A stretch of 64,000 nt of DNA from Kiloniellaceae bacterium (GTDB taxonomy: Bacteria; Pseudomonadota; Alphaproteobacteria; Kiloniellales; J153). The DNA lies in assembly GCA_021776115.1 (NCBI GenBank), contig JAJFGN010000070.1, forward strand, positions 124,001 through 188,000, read 5' to 3'. Below are positions 9,971 through 17,538 of this stretch, one piece after another. The notes below the pieces were generated by a model, which did not search any database, was not told the DNA's origin, and was given only the letters and a program-made list of their open reading frames with translations. How positions within the stretch are numbered: the stretch's first letter is position 1; the number at the start of each line of letters is the position of its first letter. A program made the translations under genes and the position numbers.

Positions 9971-10878
9971 GACTCTACGCCGCCTTGGCTGTGCGGGGTG
10001 ACCGGCGGTCCGGCGCCAGTTGCTGGTACCCAGCCGGTACAGAAACGAAAGGAGATCGACACCGCCGAGACCATCAACGCCGCGAGGATGTAATTTAGCG
10101 CCGCCAGCACTAACTGCGCCAAGCCAAAGGCAACCGCATTGTCGCGCAGGGCCTGGTGTAAGGCGTCCCGCGGGCTCATACCTGAATCCTGGGCGCTGGA
10201 CGCAATCTCCGGCAATAAAAGAACCCCCAGCAGCGAACTTACAGCCCAGATCGCGGCCAGCATGGGCAGCGCGGTGACGAACAGGGTGGCTAGCAACCTG
10301 AAGCCTTGGCCACGCGTATGCGCCCAGGAATTAGCCAGGGTATATTCTTCGTCCACGGCGACGGCAGGAAACACAAAGCTGAACCTCAGCAGGACATAGG
10401 GTAGGGCAACTGCCGCGGCCAAACCTGCCGAAGCCAGAAGCAATATCTTGGTCCCCACGGTCGCCGCTCCCTCGGCACCAGGATCGCCAAGTCCAAGCGC
10501 CATAAACGGCAAGACCAAGAGATAGAACAACCCGGTCACGGCCATGACGTAACCCAGGAACCGCCAATGCCGTGGCTTCCAGGACGGAAAAGTGACCGGC
10601 GCGCCTTGGGTCGGGCCGAGCAGGGTCAGGCGATGCCAGGCGACTCCAAACAGTGTGTAGGGGACGAAGCCGACGACCATCAGGACGAACGACAGGAAGA
10701 CGTTCTCCCCGGCCATGAAGGCCAAAGCCAAAACTACCAGCGAAAGCACGAAGGGCAGAGCCGCGGCCTGAAGCAGCAGGCGAAGCGAACTGAACACGGC
10801 CGCGTAGGCCGCGCGCATGGTTTGGCCGACCGGCACGCGCTGGATCGCAGAAGCGGGCGGGCTGCTGCTTTGGGTCAC
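9967..10878 (-). CDS. Multi-pass membrane protein of unknown function, coupled to pyrF and trpF
   Basis: I do not recognise a named family. The 303-residue protein starts at a GTG (10878) that overlaps the pyrF stop as GTGA, and its stop overlaps the trpF start as ATGA, so it is translationally coupled on both sides. A longer in-frame extension into pyrF is open but would need a start inside pyrF and is not credible. After a short polar N-terminus there are about six hydrophobic segments, for example near '[17 protein letters not shown]', '[17 protein letters not shown]', '[16 protein letters not shown]', '[18 protein letters not shown]', and a last pair around '[18 protein letters not shown]'. 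It is likely an inner-membrane protein. No catalytic motif is apparent. The link to pyrimidine or tryptophan synthesis is positional only. Confidence 0.85.
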   Translation of the reverse strand: MTQSSSPPASAIQRVPVGQTMRAAYAAVFSSLRLLLQAAALPFVLSLVVLALAFMAGENVFLSFVLMVVGFVPYTLFGVAWHRLTLLGPTQGAPVTFPSWKPRHWRFLGYVMAVTGLFYLLVLPFMALGLGDPGAEGAATVGTKILLLASAGLAAAVALPYVLLRFSFVFPAVAVDEEYTLANSWAHTRGQGFRLLATLFVTALPMLAAIWAVSSLLGVLLLPEIASSAQDSGMSPRDALHQALRDNAVAFGLAQLVLAALNYILAALMVSAVSISFRFCTGWVPATGAGPPVTPHSQGGVES

Positions 10879-11642
10879 GATACACCGCCAGAGGCCTGCG
10901 ATATCTCCTCGGCGATTTGCCGTGCGGCCGCGAGCGGATCGGCTTGCCCGGTGATCGGCCGGCCAATGACCAGGTAATCGGCGCCGGCTTGAAGCGCCTC
11001 TGCCGGCGACATGACCCGTTTTTGATCGCCCGGCGCGGCCCCAGCCGGGCGGATACCGGGCACGACCAGGGTAAAGTCCGGGCCGCACAAGGCGCGTAAG
11101 GCTTCGATCTCTCGCGGGCTGCACACAGCGCCGTCCAGGCCGCTGTCGCGGGCCAGCGCGGCCAGGCGCTTGACCTGCTCGCTCACGGGCCCGCGCTGCC
11201 CGAGCGTCTCCAGGTCGGCCTCGTCCAGGCTGGTCAGCAGGGTGATGGCAATCAGGCGCGGGCGCGGCGCCTCGGCATCTTCCGCAGCCTCGCGCGCGGC
11301 CTCGGCCGCGGCCTGCATCATGGCGCGCCCGCCCGAGGCGTGCAGGCTAAGCATGAAGGGTCGCAGATGCACGGCGGCGCGTACCGCGCCGGCCACGGTG
11401 TTCGGGATATCGTGGAACTTCAGATCGAGGAACAGGCGCTCCCCGCCGCTTACCGCACGCACGCCATCGGGCCCCTGCGCGGTGAAGAGTTCCTTGCCGA
11501 CCTTGACACCGCCGACCGCGCCCCTTAACGCGCGCGCCAGCTTCGCGGCGTGGGCGAGGTCGGGCGTGTCCAGCGCGACGAAGATTCGCTCCTGGGCGTG
11601 ACTTGGCGCACGGGCCGGCTGGTGGGCGTTGGGTTCGGACAT
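10875..11642 (-). CDS. pyrF: Orotidine 5'-phosphate decarboxylase
   Basis: 255 residues. PyrF decarboxylates OMP to UMP, the last step of de novo pyrimidine synthesis. The catalytic array '[11 protein letters not shown]' (Asp73, Lys75, Asp78) is intact, with the N-terminal substrate aspartate in '[10 protein letters not shown]' and C-terminal phosphate-binding '[13 protein letters not shown]'. Family members begin near residue 19, so the first about 18 residues are an extension; a later start is not obvious. The stop overlaps the GTG of the following membrane-protein gene. It starts 39 bases downstream of the MarR-GNAT stop on the same strand. Confidence 0.97.
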   Translation of the reverse strand: MSEPNAHQPARAPSHAQERIFVALDTPDLAHAAKLARALRGAVGGVKVGKELFTAQGPDGVRAVSGGERLFLDLKFHDIPNTVAGAVRAAVHLRPFMLSLHASGGRAMMQAAAEAAREAAEDAEAPRPRLIAITLLTSLDEADLETLGQRGPVSEQVKRLAALARDSGLDGAVCSPREIEALRALCGPDFTLVVPGIRPAGAAPGDQKRVMSPAEALQAGADYLVIGRPITGQADPLAAARQIAEEISQASGGVS

Positions 11643-11681
11643 GGCCCGGATATACCAGAGGTCCAGGGAGCGGTCACGGGG

Positions 11682-12617
11682 TCACAAGTCCAGTTCCCAA
11701 GTCTGGCCGATCAGATCGTGACCGAAACTGCGATGAGGGTTTTCCTCGACCAGGCGAAATTCCGCCGCTTGATAGATTCGCCGCGCAGCGTGGAGGATGT
11801 CGTTGGTCCACAGCGTGACCTTGCGATATCCCGTCCGCCGGGCGAAGGCGAGGGCTTCCTCAACCAGGCGATGCCCAATGCCCAAGCCCCGCGCTTTGGG
11901 GTCTACCAGCAGCAGGCGAATTCGCGCGATCTTGTCGCATTCCTTGACCAGAAGTATGGAGCCCACATTTTCGCCGTCCCGCTCCGCGATCCAGCACCTT
12001 TCCTTCGCCGGGTCGAAGTCACGCACGAACTTGGCGGCGATTTCCGCGACCATGGCCTCGAAGGTCTCGTCCCAGGCATATTCCTCGCTGTAGAGGACGG
12101 CATGGCGCTGGATAATCCAGCCCATATCGCCGGGCCGGTTCGGCCGCAGTATGTAGGGTATGCGGTGCGGCGGTTGGGCGCCAAGCAGGCCCTCGATCGT
12201 GCCCATGGCGTCTACCAAGCGTTTGCACTGATCGGCTGAGAGACTCGCCAGCATGTCCGCGGTCTGGCCATGTGACCGCGCGTTCAACGCCGCGAAAGCC
12301 GCTTGCCCATCGGGCGTCAGATGTAAATGGCTGCGCCGGCGGTCGGTGTCGGAAGGGCGTTTCTCGATCAGGTTGCGCCGCGCTAGGCCGCTCAGTATGC
12401 GGCTGAGGTAACCCGCATCTAACTTTAATTCGCTGCCCAGCGCGGCTGCCGATGCTTCCTCCTGGTGCGCAATTTCATAAAGTACCCGCGCTTCGCTCAG
12501 CGAAAAGGGGCTGTGCAGCAGCTTCCGGTCCAAAACGCCCATATGCTGGGTGTAGAAGCGCGTGAAGCGTCGCACCGCCGCGACCCGCCGGTCCTCCATG
12601 TCGCGGCCTTCCTGCAT
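11682..12617 (-). CDS. MarR-type regulator fused to a GNAT N-acetyltransferase
   Basis: 311 residues with two domains. Residues about 10-145 are a MarR winged helix: 'FSLSEARVLYEIAHQEEASA', the recognition region 'LDAGYLSRILSGLARRNLI' and the wing 'DRRRSHLHLTPDGQ'. Residues about 155-311 are a GNAT acetyltransferase with the acetyl-CoA signature 'RGLGIGHRLVEEALAFARR'. Such fusions are known in bacteria; the substrate cannot be read from sequence. A second possible start is at 12599. A 35-bp imperfect palindrome of MarR-operator type lies 48 bases upstream, suggesting autorepression, possibly relieved by a ligand. Upstream on the same strand is an ornithine cyclodeaminase-like gene, hinting at an amino-acid or amine link, which is inference only. 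Confidence 0.9.
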   Translation of the reverse strand: MQEGRDMEDRRVAAVRRFTRFYTQHMGVLDRKLLHSPFSLSEARVLYEIAHQEEASAAALGSELKLDAGYLSRILSGLARRNLIEKRPSDTDRRRSHLHLTPDGQAAFAALNARSHGQTADMLASLSADQCKRLVDAMGTIEGLLGAQPPHRIPYILRPNRPGDMGWIIQRHAVLYSEEYAWDETFEAMVAEIAAKFVRDFDPAKERCWIAERDGENVGSILLVKECDKIARIRLLLVDPKARGLGIGHRLVEEALAFARRTGYRKVTLWTNDILHAARRIYQAAEFRLVEENPHRSFGHDLIGQTWELDL

Positions 12618-12664
12618 CGTCCCCGCTATCCTCGATAAATTGCCCTCTAGCTATTTGTCATTAT

Positions 12665-12699
12665 CAAACATATAGTTGCTTTTGGCAACAATATGTTTG
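12665..12699. promoter_or_regulatory. Imperfect palindrome, candidate MarR-type operator
   Basis: CAAACATATAGTTGC (12665-12679) and GCAACAATATGTTTG (12685-12699) are inverted repeats with 14 of 15 matches around a TTTTG spacer. The inner part, ATAGTTGC...GCAAC, resembles known MarR-family operators. It lies 48 bases upstream of the MarR-GNAT gene and in an AT-rich patch unlike the surrounding DNA. No T tract follows on either strand, which argues against a terminator. Confidence 0.65.
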
Positions 12700-12730
12700 A
12701 CGGCTTTAGTGATCGTACCCGTGGATCGCT

Positions 12731-13666
12731 TCAGGTGCGCTCGACCGTCAATTGCGCGGCAGCCAGGTCCTCGACCGCGGTGCCAACCGACTTAAACAGG
12801 GTGATCTGATCATAAAATCGGCGCCCCGCTCTGTCGCCGCGCGTCAGCTCGAAGAGGTCGGCGGCGACATCCTCGGGCGCGAGGACGCCGGATTCGAGAG
12901 GTTGGACGATATCTCCGGCCTCTTTCGATGCCCCCGCCCGGGTGTCGACGAAAACGCGTGCCCGCCGGATCGCTTCGTCGTCGGCCTCACGCATATCGGG
13001 ACGGAATCCGCCGACCAGATCGATATGTTGTCCGGGCTGAAGCCAATCGCCCCGGATCAAGGGATCCTTGGTCAAGGTCGCGCAGGAAACGATATGCGCG
13101 CCGCGCACAGCTTCCTCCAGGCCGGTTGTGTGGGCGACCCGGAAATCATCCCGGTTCAGGCGCTTAGCCAACTTGGCCGCCTTTTCCTCGCTTCGGCCCC
13201 AAATCAGGACGTTGCAGATCGGCCGGACCGCGGCATGCGCAAGGATCAGGTGCGGCGCCAGGGCGCCGGTTCCGACCATAAGCAGGCGCTCACTGTCTGG
13301 GCGGGACAGGTAGCGCGAGGCGAGTGCCGAAGCCGCCGCCGTGCGGCGCACTGTCAGTGTCGGCCCGTCGAGCAGCGCGAGTGGCGAGCCCGATTTTCCG
13401 TCCAAGAGCAAATACGCACCCATGACCGCCGGCAGCCCGCGCTCGACATTGTCGGGAAAGACCGTGACCAGTTTGATTCCGATGTGCCGGTTCGGCTGCC
13501 AGGCGGGCATCAGCAGCAGGGTCGCATCCGCCCCGCCGGCAGTCTCAATCGTGTGATGGTGGCGTACCGGGGATTCGGTGTCGCGGCGGAATGCCTGGCG
13601 CAAGCGCTCGACCAAGCTTTCGAAATCCAAGGCGGACTCGACCTCGCCGGCGGAGATAATACGCAT
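12731..13666 (-). CDS. Ornithine cyclodeaminase / mu-crystallin family protein
   Basis: 311 residues of the OCD/mu-crystallin family, which covers ornithine cyclodeaminase, ketimine reductases, alanine dehydrogenase and related NAD(P)-dependent enzymes. Substrate-site features are visible: 'HIGIKLVTVFPDN' (conserved Lys), 'LDGPTLTVRRTAAASALAS' (conserved Arg), and the Rossmann motif 'LLMVGTGALAPHL' followed by 'VLIWGRSEEKA'; 'DLVGGFRPDMREADD' carries the usual acidic residue. Substrate specificity cannot be assigned from sequence alone. It follows lapA by only 4 bases, so it probably shares the ihfB-lapA transcript. Its downstream neighbour is the MarR-GNAT gene. Confidence 0.9.
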   Translation of the reverse strand: MRIISAGEVESALDFESLVERLRQAFRRDTESPVRHHHTIETAGGADATLLLMPAWQPNRHIGIKLVTVFPDNVERGLPAVMGAYLLLDGKSGSPLALLDGPTLTVRRTAAASALASRYLSRPDSERLLMVGTGALAPHLILAHAAVRPICNVLIWGRSEEKAAKLAKRLNRDDFRVAHTTGLEEAVRGAHIVSCATLTKDPLIRGDWLQPGQHIDLVGGFRPDMREADDEAIRRARVFVDTRAGASKEAGDIVQPLESGVLAPEDVAADLFELTRGDRAGRRFYDQITLFKSVGTAVEDLAAAQLTVERT

Positions 13667-13670
13667 CTGT

Positions 13671-14066
13671 TTAGGCGCGTGCGGCCGGTAGCTGGTTCGG
13701 CCCGGATTGCGCGCTTCGGCTGGCGTCGTTCACCGGTGCGTCGGGTACCGCGTTGCGTGGCGCCAAGGCCGCATTGCGTTCACGTTCGATCTTGCGGCGC
13801 AGGAAATCCAAGTCACGCTCCGCGACTTCCGCCCTATGTACAGCTTCGCGCCGGCGCCTGCGCGTTGAGCCGGCGGAAAGCCACGCGATAAAGCCGCCCG
13901 CGATCAGGCCAACCAGGGCGCTGCCCAAGACCAGGATGAACAAAGGCGCTTCTACGGTGATGCCAAGTGGCCATAGATTCAGCGTCGCGCCGGCGCGATT
14001 CGAGATCGCGAACACAATGGCTACGATCGCCAAGGGAACGGTCAATATCCAGGATAGGTATTTCAC
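13671..14066 (-). CDS. lapA: LapA-domain (DUF1049) inner-membrane protein
   Basis: 131 residues. Two hydrophobic segments near the N-terminus ('WILTVPLAIVAIVFAI' and 'LFILVLGSALVGLIAGGFIA') flank the 'SNRAGATLNLWPLG' motif typical of lipopolysaccharide assembly protein A. A basic, probably coiled-coil cytoplasmic tail follows. In enterobacteria LapA works with LapB in control of LPS synthesis; no LapB gene is seen nearby, so the role here is uncertain. Position just downstream of ihfB is the common alphaproteobacterial arrangement. The 135 bases between ihfB and this gene show no clear terminator. Confidence 0.85.
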   Translation of the reverse strand: MKYLSWILTVPLAIVAIVFAISNRAGATLNLWPLGITVEAPLFILVLGSALVGLIAGGFIAWLSAGSTRRRRREAVHRAEVAERDLDFLRRKIERERNAALAPRNAVPDAPVNDASRSAQSGPNQLPAARA

Positions 14067-14201
14067 GGGACTCGCATTTTTCGGGGGCCCGAATTTTAGC
14101 TTGTTCGACCACTTTAACCAGCGCAGGACCGGATCGAAACCCCGCTTCTCCGGTCAGACCGCCGTAAATACTATTTAGGGGCCGCTGGGGCGTCTTCGCG
14201 G

Positions 14202-14486
14202 TCAGGCGCCGTCGTTAAGCCGATCGCGCAATAGCTTACCGGTTTTAAAGAAGGGAATGTGCTTTTCATCGACCTCGACCGCTGCGCCGGTCCGTGGATT
14301 ACGGCCGACGCGCGCATCGCGATGCTTAACGGAAAACGCGCCAAACCCGCGCAACTCCACCCGATCTCCGCGAGACAGGGCGATCCCAATTTCGTCAAAG
14401 ACAGTCGAGACGATTCGCTCCACGTCTCGGTGATAGAGATGCGGGTTCAGCTCCGCGATTCGCTGGATTAGTTCCGACTTTGTCAT
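14202..14486 (-). CDS. ihfB: Integration host factor subunit beta
   Basis: 94 residues, the normal size. IHF beta forms a heterodimer with IHF alpha, bends DNA sharply at specific sites and assists replication, recombination and sigma-54 promoters. The sequence runs '[17 protein letters not shown]', '[17 protein letters not shown]' and the intercalating-proline arm 'GRNPRTG' (Pro64). An upstream extension is open but the ATG at 14486 is preceded by AAGGGG and gives the family N-terminus. rpsA lies upstream with its own terminator between, so ihfB likely starts from the promoter candidate at 14609-14637. The presence of rpoN in the same window fits IHF's role at sigma-54 promoters. Confidence 0.96.
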   Translation of the reverse strand: MTKSELIQRIAELNPHLYHRDVERIVSTVFDEIGIALSRGDRVELRGFGAFSVKHRDARVGRNPRTGAAVEVDEKHIPFFKTGKLLRDRLNDGA

Positions 14487-14608
14487 GGTGCCCCTTCCCC
14501 CACAATCATGGCCAGCACGATCCGAAATCAACCGGCCCACCGAAGCGTGCACGACGAATACAGCCCACTCGATGCTACCCGCCACCGTGTACGCGCCGAT
14601 GCGCAGCC

Positions 14609-14637
14609 TATCCCACGCCAACAGGTTAGCCTGTCAA
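14609..14637 (-). promoter_or_regulatory. Candidate promoter for ihfB
   Basis: On the minus strand TTGACA (14637-14632) and GGGATA (14614-14609) are spaced by 17 bases, about 120 bases upstream of the ihfB ATG. The -35 is a perfect consensus and the -10 is weak. The rest of the 337-base gap between ihfB and rpsA holds the rpsA terminator and nothing else I can recognise. Confidence 0.4.
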
Positions 14638-14728
14638 AGTTACTGTCTGCCGTCAAGTGTAAGTCGTTCAGAACAATGAGCTTTTTTGAAGCGGGTTGAG
14701 GAAGCCTCTCGGTGCCCGCCAAGGATCA

Positions 14729-14763
14729 AAATAAAAGCGGCCCAGTGCAATGCACCGGGCCGC
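14729..14763 (-). terminator. Rho-independent terminator after rpsA
   Basis: Read on the minus strand, GCGGCCCGGT pairs with ACTGGGCCGC (one G-T pair) around a short GCATTGC loop and is followed by TTTTATTT. It lies 60 bases after the rpsA stop and isolates rpsA from ihfB. Confidence 0.85.
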
Positions 14764-14823
14764 GAAATTTACCACAACCGACAAGGTCGAAAGGAAGTTC
14801 AACCCCCTAATTTTTTCGAGCGC

Positions 14824-16674
14824 TTAGTCCGCGTCGGGTTCGGCGACTCCGTCGTTATTGTCACCGCTATCGTCGTCAGCCTCATCCTTGGCCGCTGCCT
14901 TTTTCTTGGCGCTTTTCGCCGGTTTCGGTTTTTCTGTCTTGGCGCCCTCGTCACTCGAGGGCGATTCTTTCTCTTTTGCTGCTTTTGAAATTGCCGCGCC
15001 CAAGATATCGCCCAGACTCGCACCCGATTCGGTCGAGCCATAGTCGGCCATGGCCTTCTTCTCTTCTTCGACCTCGCGCTGTTTAATCGACAAGGCTAGC
15101 TTGCGGGTTTTTGGGTCGAAGGTCGTAACTTTGGCGTCAAATTTTTCGCCGACGGCGAAGCGCTCGGGCTTCTGTTCGGCACGCTCGCGCGATAGTTCAG
15201 CCTTGCGAATGAAGCCGACCAGACCGTCACCGGCCTCTACCTCGATTCCATTGTCGACGACCTGTCGCACGGTGCAGGTAACAATCGCGCCTTTCTTGAT
15301 ATCGCCCGCCGCACCCGCGAAGGGGTCGTCGCTGAGCTGTTTAATGCCGAGGCTGATGCGCTCCTTCTCGATGTCGACGTCCAAGACCTTGACCTTGACC
15401 TCATCGCCCTTGTTGTACTGCTTGACGGCTTCCTCGCCGGGCAGATTCCAGTCGAGGTCGGAAAAATGAACCATCCCGTCGATGTCGCCGGGCAGGCCGA
15501 CAAACAAACCGAATTCGGTGATGTTCTTGATCTCGCCGCTCAACTCGCGGCCGACCGGATAGGTTTCGACGAAAGCATCCCAAGGATTGTTCAGGCACTG
15601 TTTCAGACCCAGGCTGATTCGGCGTTTTTGCTCGTCCACGTCCAGGACCATGACTTCGACTTCCTGGCTGGTCGAGACGATCTTGCCGGGATGCACGTTC
15701 TTCTTGGTCCAGCTCATCTCGGAGACATGGACCAGCCCCTCTATGCCGGCTTCCAATTCGACGAAAGCGCCGTAGTCCGTAATGTTGGTGACCCGACCGG
15801 TGAATTTCGTGCCGATCGGGTATTTGGCGGCGACACCTTCCCAGGGATCGGCCTCCAGCTGCTTCATGCCCAGGCTGATGCGCTGGGTTTCCGGATTAAA
15901 GCGGATAACCTGCACCTTGACCTGTTGGCCGATCGACAAGGATTCGCTTGGATGGTTGATTCGCTTCCAGGAGATGTCCGTGACGTGGAGCAGGCCGTCG
16001 ACCCCGCCTAGATCCACGAAAGCGCCGTAATCGGTGATGTTCTTGACCACGCCGTCGAGGACCTGGCCCTCTTTCAGGCCGGCGATCAGTTCAGATCTCT
16101 GTACGGCGCGTGTCTCCTCAAGCACGGCGCGACGCGACACCACGATGTTACCCCGCGAGCGGTCCATCTTGAGGATCTGGAACGGTTGCGGCGAACCCAT
16201 CAGCGGTCCGACGTCGCGAACCGGGCGGATATCGACCTGGCTGCCCGGCAGGAAGGCCACGGCGCCCGAGAGGTCGACGGTAAAGCCGCCCTTTACCCGG
16301 CCAAAGATGACACCGGTCACGCGCGTTGCGTCGTTGAAAGACGTCTCAAGCAGGGTCCAAGCTTCCTCGCGCTTGGCTTTTTCGCGCGACAGCATGGCCA
16401 AGCCGTCCTTGTTCTCCATGCGCTCGAGATAGACTTCGACTTGGTCGCCGACCTTGATCTCCGGCGCCTGGCCAGCCTCCGCGAATTCCTTCAAGGCGAC
16501 GCGCCCTTCGGACTTCAAGCCAACGTCAATGACGGCGGCGTCGCCCTCGACGGCGATGACGGTGCCTTTAAGGACTGTGCCCTCCAGGCCATCCGCTTGG
16601 CCGAGGGATTCTTCGAGCAGGGCGGCAAAGCTCTCTTTGCCTGATTCGGGGGATTGTGCGGCTGCTTGAGCCAT
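14824..16674 (-). CDS. rpsA: 30S ribosomal protein S1
   Basis: 616 residues. S1 binds mRNA at the ribosome and is needed for initiation on most transcripts. Six S1 (OB-fold) repeats can be followed, with 'GTVIAVEGDAAVIDVG', 'ITDYGAFVDLGGVDGLLH', 'ITDYGAFVELEAGIEGLVH' and 'ITEFGLFVGLPGDIDGMVH' as the most obvious. The start at 16674 has AAGGAA upstream. The C-terminal about 60 residues beyond the last S1 repeat are low-complexity: a Lys/Ala/Pro-rich segment followed by an Asp-rich end, making the protein longer than the usual about 560-570. cmk lies upstream, the order cmk-rpsA-ihfB being widely conserved. Confidence 0.97.
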   Translation of the reverse strand: MAQAAAQSPESGKESFAALLEESLGQADGLEGTVLKGTVIAVEGDAAVIDVGLKSEGRVALKEFAEAGQAPEIKVGDQVEVYLERMENKDGLAMLSREKAKREEAWTLLETSFNDATRVTGVIFGRVKGGFTVDLSGAVAFLPGSQVDIRPVRDVGPLMGSPQPFQILKMDRSRGNIVVSRRAVLEETRAVQRSELIAGLKEGQVLDGVVKNITDYGAFVDLGGVDGLLHVTDISWKRINHPSESLSIGQQVKVQVIRFNPETQRISLGMKQLEADPWEGVAAKYPIGTKFTGRVTNITDYGAFVELEAGIEGLVHVSEMSWTKKNVHPGKIVSTSQEVEVMVLDVDEQKRRISLGLKQCLNNPWDAFVETYPVGRELSGEIKNITEFGLFVGLPGDIDGMVHFSDLDWNLPGEEAVKQYNKGDEVKVKVLDVDIEKERISLGIKQLSDDPFAGAAGDIKKGAIVTCTVRQVVDNGIEVEAGDGLVGFIRKAELSRERAEQKPERFAVGEKFDAKVTTFDPKTRKLALSIKQREVEEEKKAMADYGSTESGASLGDILGAAISKAAKEKESPSSDEGAKTEKPKPAKSAKKKAAAKDEADDDSGDNNDGVAEPDAD

Positions 16675-16770
16675 AGACTAGGTTCCTTTCACTATTCGAA
16701 ATATACGGGCCGACCGGTTGGCTCCGGCGGTCTTCCCGGGATTCGTCCCGGGCGCGTGTTCGGTACATCA

Positions 16771-16870
16771 CCCTGGGCCTCGCGGCCCGTCTTAACCCTG
16801 GGCCTCGCGGCCCGTCTTAAACCTGGGCCTCGCGGCCCGTCTCAACCTTCGCCTTGCGGCCCGTGTGCGG
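16771..16870. repeat. Four tandem 25-bp repeats with hairpin potential between cmk and rpsA
   Basis: Units start at 16771, 16796, 16821 and 16846. The first two are identical (CCCTGGGCCTCGCGGCCCGT + CTTAA), the third differs at two positions and the fourth is degenerate. Each intact unit contains GGGCC-TCGC-GGCCC, which on the minus-strand RNA folds as a 5-bp stem with a GCGA tetraloop. Copies three and four run into the end of cmk (stop at 16842). There are no unique spacers, so it is not a CRISPR. Function unknown; it may modulate cmk-rpsA read-through. Confidence 0.8.
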
Positions 16871-17510
16871 GGGATGGGGGGCGATACGCCGAGACGATCC
16901 GCTTGGCGGCCTCGAAAGCCGCGTCCGCGTCCATTTCGCTGGTATCTAGGACAAACGCACCGGGCGCGGATTTTAGCGGCGCAGCGTCACGGGCACTGTC
17001 GCGAGCGTCCCGGGCTTCCATTTCCTGCACAACGCGCGCGTATATACTCGGCTCACCCCGATCTAGCAACTCTTTATGGCGCCGCCCCGCCCTGGCCTCA
17101 GGGCTGGCGCTGACGAAAAGCTTAATGTCCGCTTGCGGACAAACCACGGTTCCAATGTCCCGCCCATCAAGGATGGCCCCCTTCTTGCCCTCTGGCGGGT
17201 GAGCGGCAAAGCGGCGTTGTAGATCCAAGAGTGCGGCGCGTACCGAGGGGATCGCGGCGATGATGGAGGCCGCCTGGCCTATGTTCTCCTGGCGCAATCC
17301 CGGCCGTGCCAGATCGGCGAACGCAAGCGCCCGCGCGGCGGCGCAGGCGGCTTCGGCGTCGGTGGGAATCGCGCCGGCTTCGAGCACCTTGGCCGCCACG
17401 GCGCGATAAATCAGCCCGGTGTCAAGATAGGCGAGATCGAACGCTGCGGCGAGGCGTCGCGCGAGCGTGCCTTTTCCCGACGCGCCGGGGCCATCGATGG
17501 CAATAATCAT
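16842..17510 (-). CDS. cmk: Cytidylate kinase
   Basis: 222 residues. Cmk phosphorylates CMP and dCMP with ATP. The P-loop 'GPGASGKG' is at about residues 7-14, followed by '[12 protein letters not shown]' and '[20 protein letters not shown]', typical of the family. The start at 17510 gives 'MIIAIDGPG', the expected N-terminus; a TTG 21 bases upstream is also in frame. Immediately upstream the first 12 bases of the gene recur twice more as a 14-bp tandem repeat, giving a chain of three ATGA-type overlaps between the aroA stop and cmk. The 3' end runs into the 25-bp repeat array. Confidence 0.96.
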   Translation of the reverse strand: MIIAIDGPGASGKGTLARRLAAAFDLAYLDTGLIYRAVAAKVLEAGAIPTDAEAACAAARALAFADLARPGLRQENIGQAASIIAAIPSVRAALLDLQRRFAAHPPEGKKGAILDGRDIGTVVCPQADIKLFVSASPEARAGRRHKELLDRGEPSIYARVVQEMEARDARDSARDAAPLKSAPGAFVLDTSEMDADAAFEAAKRIVSAYRPPSPAHGPQGEG

Positions 17511-17538
17511 GGGGCAATAATCATGGGGCAATAATCAT
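17499..17538 (-). repeat. Triple 14-bp repeat creating successive ATGA stop/start overlaps at the aroA-cmk junction
   Basis: On the minus strand ATGATTATTGCCCC occurs at 17538 and 17524, and a third copy at 17510 begins cmk (ATGATTATTGCC, then diverging). The first ATG overlaps the aroA TGA. Translation from copy 1 or 2 gives Met-Ile-Ile-Ala-Pro and then TGA, which overlaps the ATG of the next copy. All three are read directly from the sequence. Confidence 0.9.

Noticed and set aside
12752-13891. Long plus-strand open frame opposite the ornithine cyclodeaminase-like gene
   Set aside because: Antisense shadow in GC-rich DNA; no recognisable domain, and it spans a real gene junction.
16771-16870. 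CRISPR-like direct repeats
   Set aside because: The units abut without unique spacers, so this is a simple tandem repeat.
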